The notes under the pieces were generated by a model. The model was not told the DNA's origin. It saw nothing but the letters and a program-made list of their open reading frames with translations, and did not search any database. 64,000 nucleotides of DNA, taken from positions 1,860,001 to 1,924,000 of the forward strand of contig VDMD01000003.1 in the NCBI GenBank assembly GCA_007026445.1. The letters are read 5' to 3'. This document shows positions 54,888 through 64,000 of the stretch, piece after piece. Each line of letters opens with the position of its first letter. The stretch's first letter is position 1. The translations under genes and the position numbers were made by a program. Source of the DNA: Schizophyllum amplum. Its lineage: Eukaryota; Basidiomycota; Agaricomycetes; Agaricales; Schizophyllaceae.

Positions 54888-55884
54888 CTACAGCCTCTGG
54901 ACCAGCTTTCTGTCTTCGAGGTACGCCAGCTGAATTACATGTCAGTTGTGGTACCCAACCTCTATGTTGCAAAGATACCACTTACAGCGTTATCCAATGA
55001 CGCCATCCGTGAGCGCTCGTACATCCGACCCTGCTCTTCCGGCGAGAGTTTCCGGGGCGAAGACGGGTTCTGCCAGCCTTGAAGAGTGAGGCATTTCATC
55101 TGGTGCCACTTCCAGGCGCTATAGCGATTATCGTAGAGCATGGGTGATGATCCGTGTGCCACTAACATAACGTAGCCGCATCCTGCACAGACGATGTTTT
55201 CTGCGTCGAATGATCGTATGTTGATATCCGCGGCCATTTCCTCGACGCGTTGGAGGACATTTCGCTTCATGCCGGTGCCATGGCCACAGTAGATGTACTG
55301 GGTTCCATCTGAGCTGATAACCCGATAGCTACTATCGAGTTGCGCGCGCCGCTTCGCAGACGACCGCGGAGGCGGCAGCGGCGATGGAGCGGACGGCTGA
55401 CGGACGTCGAAGGACGAGTTGCTGGATGAGCGCGCGGAGGGGCGTGCTGAATTGGAGGGCGGGTGTCCGCTAGCAGACGAGCGTGTGGGTGAGCTGGGAT
55501 ACGCATAACCATCGTGAATCACATACCGCCTTCCGTCCGGAGTGACAACCCCGCTGTTGCGCATGGCGGCGGGATGGTTGTGTCTAAGGCTATGGTTACA
55601 CGTCTCTGCAGAATAATCATCTCGACGACGTACCCTGCTGCATATGCCGTGTCGCCCTGTCCAAGATAGTGCGGCGTGGTGCGGGACTGTGACTGCGGCG
55701 GTGGCTGAGCACGCGGGACTGGCTGGCTTCGCGGTACTGGCTGGTTCTGCGACGCCGGGCTGTCAAGGATGAAGTTGAGGTCGAACTTGCGACTGGCGGG
55801 GCTAATGGGCGGTGAGTAGGTACGTCAGATGATCGTCAAACCCCGGATTGCTCACGTATTCTGACGTTCAGATTGAGACGACAT
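54888..55884 (-). CDS. cluster finger gene 10, outer right copy
   Basis: 268 residues from four exons: 55856-55884 (29 nt, MSSQSERQN), 55634-55801, 54986-55553 and 54888-54929. It has an extra intron and a different N-terminus (Gln/Pro-rich, QPVPRSQPVPRAQPPPQSQS) without the QQQIERQGW motif. A second ATG at 55564 falls inside the last bases of intron 2, so it is not the start in this model. Finger block KRNVLQRVEEMAADINIRSF, C188-x2-C191, AWKWH216-x3-C220, LQGWQNPSSPRKLSPEE; ends SRMASLDNA; tail LAYLEDRKLVQRL. TATAAG (minus) at 55975-55980. The most divergent central member, at the cluster edge. Confidence 0.78.
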
Positions 55885-57907
55885 TGCGTGACTTCGCGTG
55901 AGAGGCAGATGAGTATGTGTGAAGAGCTGGTGTATCGAGCGAGACTGAATAATTCAGAGGTGCATCCCGACGTGCTTATATACTGCAGCACTGGTAAGCA
56001 TGCAAAGGCCGTCAAGAGGGCTTTGGCAGCCAAACGACCCGCACCAAACCATGCATAAGCCTGTGTAGGACTTGGTCATAGCCGTAATTGTTCTGCGGAA
56101 CCTGATTGTTGTATGAATAGGCATCGGAAGGCGTACCTAGAGGTCATAGCGCGATGGCGGCTCTTGTTGCTGTGCCCCATCTGGGCGAAAGTTGAAAATT
56201 ACGAGTCGATATAAGGCCTCTTGCTCGTACCTCTGGAAAAGCAACGCGCGCGGGCACAAGGTTCCTGGCTATGCGAGGGACCTGCTGAATGCGTTAGCGT
56301 AGAGCTTCCGTCATCATTTGCTAAACCTTACCAGCCAGCAAGCGCTATTGGATGTCCAAGTTACACGGGCGCGGACGGAGTGCTGAGCCTGGCGCGCGGC
56401 GTCGCGCCCGATTGTCGAAGTAAACCTTGTTTGTGGTGCGGTCCGTCTCCGCCACAAGGCCGAACGGCCCAACTCCCGCAAATATGCCACAGCATACTAA
56501 ATCTTAGGAGACCGGTCAGCCAAGGCAGGGACCTCGAAAGGGTCCGAGCATCGTGAAGCCAATTCTAATTGTTCTCGACCTATGGTAGGATCAGTGAGGC
56601 AGAGCGCATTGGCAGAGAAAGTAAGGCGACGATCCGTGCAAGAGCATCGACCAGCGCGACAGACCCGTTGGAAGATCAACCCCCTTCGGCGGAGTCGTCA
56701 CTGCGCGCGTTGGCCGTGCGTGGGAGACTGTAAACCGAGTTTGCGCAGCCGTTCGCCACGTCGCTCCGTCGTCGCTGTCGCGTCGCCGCAGCATCCCGGA
56801 CACCCTGATCATCATCTAAAGTCCTCTCGAAAATCACGGCCTCGGCGAGACTTAAGACACGGCAGGGACGACGCAAGCTGGCGTGTATGAGCATAAGGGA
56901 CGAAGCCGGACGAAGACTTCTAATAGTAATTATGATAAGATCGATGCTGACCGCGCTACTAGAGCTGGCGGGCGCCAGTCACCGCGTAGAAGGCCCATGT
57001 TCTTCCTCGACTTGTGGGACCAGCGGCGGTCCAGCGCCATAGGGGTGTGTGTAGATTGAGAAGAACATCGAGGCCGTATGATACAGAAGCAGTTTGAGAT
57101 TCTTGCAGACCCAGAGAGACACATACAAGAGGAGCGTAGACATGAGTGCTACGACTTGAGTTCGCGAGCGGAGGCGAGGCTGAAGTTCAGGGCTGGAGAG
57201 CGATGTTTAACTTCGCGACTCAGCAACGCCGTGTGATGTATCTTGAGTCGTGTTGTCTCTTGTCCTTTCCGGAAGTTCACCTAGTAATTCTGGAAGCACA
57301 AGCAGCTGAACCGAAGAGGAAAGCAGGGGTTGGCCTTCGATTGTGGGTCCAAAACTTTGGTCATGATTGCTCGGAAGAAGACAACAGCGCGCCGCGCGCG
57401 CGATTGCTTGCGCGATGATCGAAGTGGCGTGTCCGGCGGACCGGATCGAACTGGTCAGCACTCTTCAGCAGCTCTTTACTTGTTAATTATTCTGACCTGC
57501 AAAGCAGACACCCAGGAGGCTGAAGAAGCCTGGCTCCTACGATTCCAAAGCTTCACCCTCCCTCGAGCTCCAATACTTATTTGGCGCCTTTTGACGGTTG
57601 GAACTTTCCTACTTCTCGACATCAAGACATCCATGTGTTCCTCGGCTATCGCCGCCGCAGCCACCATGCCGTGTCTGCTCCACGACTGCTCCTCGCCGCG
57701 TTGCGAAGACGCGAAGCTCGATGTGGTACTTAGAGACGAGTCTCACAATGCGTCACTTCCTTGCTCTGTCCCCTCATCTGCGTTCGAGGTGAGTTCAACA
57801 TTCTGGCTGTGTTTGAAGCCTTGGCGATTCAGATTCTGCCAAGCCGCGGAAAACTGGTACTCATCCGCCATGCAGGATCCCTTCCCTTCGGACTACCAGC
57901 AAGCGGC
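55885..57907. other. intergenic beyond cluster
   Basis: Includes the gene 10 promoter (TATA 55975-55980) and then about 1.9 kb without a supported gene; short open frames on both strands lack domains. The 3' part serves as promoter of the esterase. Confidence 0.5.
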
Positions 57908-59116
57908 ATGGTCATCGCTAGCCTGCTCTTACTCCTCACCGCGACTCAGTCCAGCGCGTCGCCGTCTCCGCGATCTGCCAGCTCTCCCCGATCACCCAAC
58001 AATGCGCTGCTCAAGTCCTCGGGGTGCGGTAGCTCCCCCTCATGGGACTTTAACTCCAAGAACCACCACACGCGTAATACCACGGTCGACGACCACGAAC
58101 GCCAATACCTCATCCACCTCCCTAATGACTACGATGTCGACACCGCGTATCCTGTCGTTCTCTCCTTCCACGGCGCCAACGGCAACTCGGCAGGCCAGGA
58201 GGACGCGTCGCAGTTGTCGTACGACCGGCAGCGGCTGGCGGATCGGCGCATCATAGCAGTGTACCCGCAGGGAGTGAAAGGCGCGTGGGAGAGCGCGCCG
58301 TACGCGGAGGCAGACGCGCATGACTCGGATGTGCGTTGAGCTCGCTTGCTCCGTGGTGTATGGTCGACTGACACGCGTGCGCAGATAAGATTCGTCTCTA
58401 CCATCCTCGACGAACTCGAGGACAACCTCTGCTTGGATAGGAACCGCGTGTACTCCTCCGGATTTTCAAATGGCGGTGGATTCGTGAGTGCCATCCCCCG
58501 CTTATCCTGTTCCCTCGCATGTCCCTGTCCCTTCTGCTCCGCCCATTTCCTCCTCCCTACGTCTCACATTCTCCTGTCTCCACAACATCCGAGCTAACAT
58601 CATGTGCAGAACAACCTCCTCGCCTGCACGCCGTCCATCAACAAGCGCGTCGCCGCCTTCGGCCTGGCCTCCGGCGCCTACTACCCCGCAGCGCACCCCG
58701 GCTCCTCCTGCAAACCCGGCCGCAAGGTCCCCGTCCTCATGACCCACGGCGACGGCGACCCGCAGGTGCACTACCACGGCGAGCACACCAACGCCTCGAG
58801 CCACAGCGCGCGCCTCTCCCGGCTCCCCAACATCAGCCACTTCGCGAAGGACTGGGCGGAGCGCAACGGGTTCGAGCGCGACGGGTACAAGTGCACGCGG
58901 ATGGAGGGGACGGACAAGGTGCACATATGGACGTGGGGCGGGGACGACGACGACGACGAGGACGCGGTGCAGGTCCAGCGGTACCGTGTCCTTGGGATGA
59001 ACCACATCTGGCCGACGACTATCAAGGGGCAGCAGCGGAAGCACGAGGCCGCGCCATTCAACCTGACGGAGCAGGTGCTGCTGCCGTTCTTCGAGAAGTA
59101 TACGCTCAGTCTTTGA
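57908..59116 (+). CDS. secreted CE1-like esterase (feruloyl esterase / PHB-depolymerase type)
   Basis: Extracellular alpha/beta-hydrolase. Exons 57908-58330, 58385-58483 and 58610-59116 (all phase 0, GT-AG) give 342 residues. MVIASLLLLLTATQSSA is a signal peptide, which fixes the start; an in-frame extension upstream would hide it. The mature enzyme shows YLIHLPNDYD, VVLSFHGANGN (oxyanion region), IAVYPQGVKGAW, the nucleophile elbow YSSGFSNGGGF (S169), THGDGDPQVHY (acid D222 or D224) and LGMNHIWPTT (H306). These are the hallmarks of CE1 feruloyl/acetyl xylan esterases and related depolymerases; substrate cannot be told from sequence. No carbohydrate-binding module is attached. An acidic run (DDDDDED, about 290) is a local oddity. 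Plausible role: hemicellulose deacylation during wood decay. Confidence 0.88.
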
Positions 59117-59189
59117 GGCTGGACGCTTAGCCTCCGAGGCTGGATGCCGGCTCGGATGAAGCGATTCATGACGACGATGGACAACTGTT

Positions 59190-59745
59190 TACGCGAGGTG
59201 CAAGTAGAGTGTAGATGTATTTACTAGTTCTGTAGATGTACTGTCATGCTTCGTACGTAGATGTAGTGGCGACGAGAGATGTAGAGTCAAGTAGTTCATG
59301 TCAGTAGAAGTAGTTAGACGCAGATGCGAACAGTACTGTAGACAGACTTCTATATAGTATACCCCAACACGGACATCCCTTTGTTTCTCATGTGCCTTCG
59401 TAATCGCACCTGTGCACCATGCATCACTCCATCCACAACACGGGGACCAGTAACGGTGAACCTTACGGCGGTTGCTCATCTTCTGCTGAGCATTCTTGGC
59501 ACGCGAGGACGCGGCCGAGCTCGATGCACCGAAATATTGCGGCTGCCAGTCAAGCCTGAAGATCAATGTACGCGGCCGCTCCGGGGTCGGAATCAGGAGC
59601 ACCGGCAGGGGATGACTGCGCCGATTCAGACGCGGTCCGAGGGGAAGGGTCAACGATGGTCTCGCCTTCGACGCCGTGCGACCGGCTCTCCTGCAAGGCT
59701 ACACTGAGAACTGACTCGAGGGATACCTACTTGGGAGGAAGAGTC
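59190..59745 (-). pseudogene. truncated, frameshifted copy of BTB-gene last exon
   Basis: Matches the final exon of the gene at 61214-62999 from its acceptor (GTATCCCTCGAGTCAGTTCT at about 59731 downward) to beyond the Cys motif. The pieces GETIVDPSPRTASESAQS and, after a frame change near 59550, WQPQYFGASSSAASS, RRKVHRYWSPCCGWSDAWC correspond to GQTIVDSSSSSSTPSDAP and RKVYRYYAPCCGWKCCMV. The AT-rich 3' flank is also shared. No BTB-encoding exons accompany it, so it is a partial duplication. Confidence 0.75.
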
Positions 59746-59851
59746 ATCGTTGAGCGTGGTCTGACTCGACAAGGCTCGGGATATGCACTGGTTTTCCTCT
59801 GAGATTTCATATATACCGCCGAGTACAATGAGATTGTGCGACAGCACAAAC

Positions 59852-60923
59852 TTACGAAGCAACAGCGTTCTCTTTCTCTGATCCTCCACGTTGATCCTTC
59901 GCACCGCCGCTCGGTCTCTGTTGCTCCTTTCTTCTCACCATCTTCTCCTGGTCCTGGCGCGCCACTGCCGCGTACATGGCCAGGACTTCTGGATCTGCAT
60001 TGGGGCCGTCGACTGCGAAACATACATCAGTGAGGGTATCAATCAAGTATGCGAACGTAGCTTACAAGGGCCTTGACCAAAAAAGCCAATGGTAGTTGCA
60101 AGGTCCCATAGCTCGTCGCATCCGAATATATGAGGGAGAGGGGGTGTCGTGTACGCCTTCATTTCCATTCGTAGCATGCATTTGTGTTTTTCCGCATTCG
60201 AGAAGTCGACGATGGATGCCTTCTCTTCGACTAGGTCGTACAGGAAGTGTAATGATGTATCGGGTATGAGATTGTTGTGCTGCAGCCCGGCGTCGTGGAC
60301 TGCCTTCAGTGCTTGCATGACCTTCGTTCTACGCTCTCTTGAGTAACGGTACTCGGAGCAAGAACGTAGAGAACGCACCTTCTATCCGGTCTTGTCAATT
60401 GAGGATCAACAACCCGGCAATCGTACGGATGTCCACCCCATTCCATGATGGCGCACGCCACCGTCGCGCCCCATGATGTCCGACCATACCAAACGCCGTA
60501 GTGCTTCGGCACGGCGACACCTTGTATTTTGCTGAGATGCCAACGATATGTAAGGGCTTCCTTGCGGAAGCCGTCTTTGAGCTGGCCTCCCCCGCTAGAC
60601 GGTTCTTCGACATGGAAGGCCACTTTGAGTGCGAATCGCTGGCGAGGAGCAGCTCGATCTGGGCGTACAGCTTCGGCGTAGAAGACCAGTGAGGATGTTG
60701 ATTTCCACTCGGAGAGGCATGTACTGTACTTCTCGAATGGGAGGCGCTTGCCACCCACGCGAGGGGGAGCCGTGATCAGGCGAGCGTTAGGGAGAGTATG
60801 GAATGTGTTCGCGTCGATTCCTTTGAAGCCATACTTGATAGGGCGAAGAATAACTCCAACATCTGTGCCGTGGAAGCAGATGCTGACACCCGGCCTTTCT
60901 CCGATGAGTGGCTGCTGAGGCAT
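59852..60923 (-). CDS. degenerate protein-kinase-like protein
   Basis: 325 residues from exons 60379-60923, 60066-60337 and 59852-60012. It resembles the small fungal protein-kinase-like fold: RFALKVAFHVEE (beta-3 Lys), FRKEALTYRWHLSKI (helix C Glu), VPKHYGVWYG, ATVACAIMEWGGHP (hinge), QALKAVHDAGLQHNNL (catalytic loop) and ASIVDFSNAEKHKC (DFG position). The catalytic loop reads HNN where active relatives have HxD, and the metal motif is DFS, so catalysis is doubtful and a pseudokinase is likely. The tail (about 275-325) is Gln/Lys/Arg-rich and charged. No transmembrane segment. The gene sits between the truncated BTB copy and the intact BTB gene, all on the minus strand. Confidence 0.75.
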
Positions 60924-61213
60924 AATGATGGTTTGCGTTGAAGGAAGAGCCTATCATTGTCAACTTGAACGTCATCTGAACTTCACGTGATCGTGTTGAT
61001 CCCGCGAGGCTGGCAGTGACTGATGCGTAACTGTGTCACGCTTACATCGTTCTCCTTATTATCTTTTGTTCTGCTTGACCGTCATGTTTTAGTACTGCCC
61101 ATGCTTCCCACTGAGATTTAGTGGCGACTAGAACCGTAGAGCCAAGTAGAGAATGTAGCAGTCTGCCTCGTGCAGAAGGAGAGGCGAACAATACCGTAAG
61201 TAGACACACTTTA
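60924..61213. other. spacer between kinase-like and BTB genes
   Basis: The 3' flank of the BTB gene (61060-61213) resembles the 3' flank of the truncated copy (59270-59370), so the duplication included untranslated sequence. Confidence 0.5.
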
Positions 61214-62999
61214 CTAGATATTATCATACCCCAACACGGACTTCCCTTTGTTTGCGCTCGTGCCCGCACACCTGTGCACCATGCAGCACTTCCATCCACA
61301 ACACGGGGCATAGTAACGGTAAACCTTACGGCTGAACGTAGATACATTGCTCGTCTCCTGTTGAGCATCGCTGGTGCACGAGCTCGCTCCACTCATAACC
61401 TGCCGCGGCTTCGAGTCTAGCCTTAGGATTGGTGTACGCGGCTGCTGTGGCAGGTCAGGAGCAGGAGCATCGGAAGGTGTCGAGGAGGACGAGGAGGAGT
61501 CAACGATAGTCTGGCCTTTGACACCGATCGTGACAAAGGTGTAGTGAGAAGCAAGGCGAGCATAGGTGGATGAGAAGCGGAAGGTATCATCAATGTGCCA
61601 GATCGGCTTCCGCCCCGGGTTGAGCGGCGGCAAGGTGACAGATGAGGAGATGGGTAATGACGATGCGACCGAAGTCATAGGGAGGCGAGCGGACGGACGA
61701 GTGGGAGAAGACGCGACAGGCGCAGCTGGCGAGGTTGAACGAGGGGGCGCCACAGCGTGGGGTTCCATGAAAGAGCTCTCGAAAACCGTTTGCGACCGGC
61801 TCTTCTGCGAGGCTACATCGACAGTTGACTCGGAGGATACCTACTTAGGAAGAGGGGGATGGTGGCAGAAGGAAATCATATATTGTCAGATATGGACGAG
61901 AAAGACGATATGCGTAAGACACACCTTGTCGTCCGACTCATCCTCGTCGGGAATGTAGGGAAAAGGCGTCGAGGAACTAGCATCTTCCACTCCGATCTTG
62001 ATGTTCTTTGCAGGCGTCTTTTCGAAGTCCTGCGTCGCGCTCTGGTCCGCCTCTGGCTCGACAATGATAGAGACGTCAGTGTCCGCCTCCAACGCATTGT
62101 GGTCCTTGTCGTCAATGACATTCCCGCGGCCGCTGAGCACAGGGGACGGGAGACAGCCAGCGGTCGATCGGTGCTGATGCGAGAGTTCCGTCGGGTTTGC
62201 TGCCAGGCTGTCGATCGGCAGTACAGGGTCCCCCTTGGACAGCGAAGTCGCAGCGGGGACGAAGTCAGAATATCCGCCGGTCGAGACAGCAGGCGTGGCA
62301 AGACCAGCGTCTACTACAGCCCTGGCCACATCGAAAGGTTCGGCATCGCGTTGAGCGTCCCTCCACTGCTCCCTGATGCTGAAGATCTTGAGGAGGGTGT
62401 ACCTGTCCAGTAATTCGGCGTCCCGAACCCCAGACCATTTCGGCTCTTTGCAGATGGCGAGAACAGCGGAGACAATCTTGTCGAAGTCTCTTAGGTGGCA
62501 CGCCATCAGGACGTCGTAGCCGTGGCTTCCGAAAGCACCCAGCCTTTGTATAGCGACGGCTAGCAGAGATCCCATCGAGAATCGTTCGGCAAGGCGCACG
62601 ATGCTCCACCACTGACTTGGTATCATCACTTGTATGTCTCCGATAGCCCTAAGGTTATAGGTCAGTGAAGAAGAGCATGGCGAAGCGGTCGGACAGACCT
62701 TGGGTACATCAATGAAACTAGCGCATCGAAGTCGCTGGGATGGCATTGCAGGGAGCGTTTCGACGTGCCAAAGGGGATATCCTGGAGGAGAGCGGGACAG
62801 AGGCGCTCGACGACAGTTCGGTGAAGATTGTACACCGTTCGACGGTCAAAACTCCAGAATAACTGTCGTGAGATCGGAATCAGTCCTATAGACGTCAGTG
62901 GATCGAGCAGAAATCACTGACCTCGAGCTCGAGGTTGCCGTCGGAGAAGTAGTAGAGCTTGTGTTTCTCCGTATCAGGGGAAGAAGCGACACTGGACAT
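61214..62999 (-). CDS. fungal BTB/POZ-domain protein with long disordered C-terminus
   Basis: Protein-interaction module of the fungal BTB family. Exons 62922-62999, 62699-62862, 61925-62648 and 61214-61840 give 530 residues. The BTB fold is seen as YYFSDGNLELE, VYNLHRTVVERLCPALLQDI, HPSDFDALVSLMYPR, then QWWSIVRLAERFSMGSLLAV and LLDRYTLLKIFSIREQWRDA, the usual C-terminal helices. From about 190 the sequence is Ser/Asp/Pro-rich and probably unstructured, ending in a Cys/Trp motif RKVYRYYAPCCGWKCC. The start at 62999 is the first ATG giving the BTB frame; an open segment at 63324-63100 upstream cannot be spliced in without losing frame. Adjacent kinase-like gene and duplicated last exon suggest local rearrangement. 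Confidence 0.82.
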
Positions 63000-64000
63000 G
63001 GCGGTGGTGTAGCTGCGGGCGCTAGCGGTGCTGCAGATAGATTCGAGAGAAGGAGTCCGGGTCAAGGGCATCGGAGGAGTCGCGCAGTCAATAGTGGCCT
63101 CAGGGAAGCGCTGTTATAGCATGATGGTGTTGACCCTCTTCTTTTGAGCTTCCATAGGACCGATTGTCAGCGGTTTGAGACAAGACTGAGCTGGTTGCAG
63201 CGGGCTCTGGCTCCATGCGTCGTGAGTGGCTGACAAAGAGGCCTCTGGCTTTATCGACCATCGAGAGGAAGCCTTGAGGAATTGAAAGGCGCAAGGACCC
63301 GCTGTCTGTTGAACTCGGCAAAGCCATGGCGGTCTTTGTCAAAGAGCGGCGTCAGCCTTTTGTCACGTGGGATAGAAAGTCGAGCAGTCACGTGACATTC
63401 AAGCTCGACTCCGGAGACCTCGGACTCGACCTTTGCCGACAGCCCTGAGGCCGGCAGGCGATCGCTGCTTGAGGCATTTGCTTTCTCATTCTTGGTCAGT
63501 TATGTCGCGGACGGCGGACGAGGACTGCGTGAAGGGGATGGAAGGAGGCCACGTACCGCGTATATGCTTGACGTACTCCCTAATCATGGTCTCGCAAGGC
63601 CGAGCTTCTCAGTGTCACTCTGAGTACATTGTCTGTACTCTTACTTACTCTGGAGTCCTGATAGCTCCGAAATCGGATGAACTATCTCGTACTTAGCACA
63701 CGACAACAACGAGATTTCGGCCTCAGCGCGATGTCAGACTTCATGAATATTGTTGAAACCTAGATCGGACTCCTCCTGCATATAGTACAAGCGCACCCGG
63801 GTTGCCCCTTCATGTGCTGTCCTGGCTTCAGGGCACTGCCTGACAGGCGCCCATTCGCTGAAGCAAGGGAATCGTTCAGCCGCGGTGAAACACCCTGTTG
63901 AACGATCCACACACCTCAGTTACTGCCAAATTCAGAGAAACCGAAAGTTAGACGTGCCTGGTTCGACGAGGTGTTCTGGCTCGACGTGTTGTTCTGGCTC
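63000..64000. other. BTB promoter region and right end
   Basis: Two CACGTG palindromes (63364-63369 and 63389-63394) lie about 365-395 nt upstream of the BTB start, in GTCACGTGG and GTCACGTGAC; such sites bind fungal bHLH factors. A minus-strand open segment (63342-63100, with LRLSIPQGFLSMVDKARG) may be an unspliced upstream exon or chance. Nothing else is supported to the end of the window. Confidence 0.5.

Noticed and set aside
63100..63342. Upstream exon of the BTB gene
   Set aside because: The best donor and acceptor combination puts it out of frame with the BTB start at 62999; may be a separate untranslated or chance segment.

Overview
The window is nuclear DNA of a filamentous basidiomycete, most likely an Agaricomycete near the Polyporales. 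Genes are cut by many short (about 48-60 nt) introns. They include a polyporopepsin-type aspartic protease, an inositol-type sugar transporter and a fungal BTB protein. The tRNA genes carry introns, and there is no operon structure. All gene models below were spliced by hand from GT/GC...AG signals and checked for phase; no database search was possible.

Left third (0-26 kb): ordinary mixed genes. In order: a WW-domain protein, a secreted PR-1/CAP protein, a UbiA prenyltransferase, a carnosine N-methyltransferase-like enzyme, an inositol-type MFS transporter, a Pro/Ser/Thr-rich orphan, a divergent member of the finger family described next, a 0.94-kb terminal-inverted-repeat element, the aspartic protease, a 245-bp MITE, a small cyanase-like HTH protein and a second divergent finger gene.

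Centre (26.8-55.9 kb): a cluster of ten closely related genes. They encode an apparently undescribed C2HC-type finger, C-x(1-2)-C ... W-x2-H-x(2-5)-C, inside a conserved block of about 90 residues. Most are preceded by a Ser/Tyr-rich linker and all end in a short LA(Y/H)L tail. Four copies lie on the left on the plus strand (one frameshifted) and six on the right on the minus strand, so all point inward. Most share a 26-nt first exon, the same intron phases, a TATA box about 80-100 nt upstream of the ATG and the same upstream sequence blocks. Linkers and fingers are reassorted among copies, which suggests gene conversion or unequal exchange.

The two arms flank a very unusual island (about 34-44.2 kb). 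It is bounded by two inverted tRNA-Pro(CGG) genes and packed with minisatellites, poly-C tracts and an inverted repeat. Inside it is a divergent pair of housekeeping genes, NOP53 (ribosome biogenesis) and an Alba/Rpp25-like gene. Their introns, reading frames or 3' ends have been overrun by tandem repeats, some of which derive from the genes themselves. NOP53 as written carries a one-base frameshift near its 3' end.

Right end (56-64 kb): a secreted CE1-like esterase, a truncated copy of a BTB-gene exon, a degenerate protein-kinase-like gene and the intact BTB gene.
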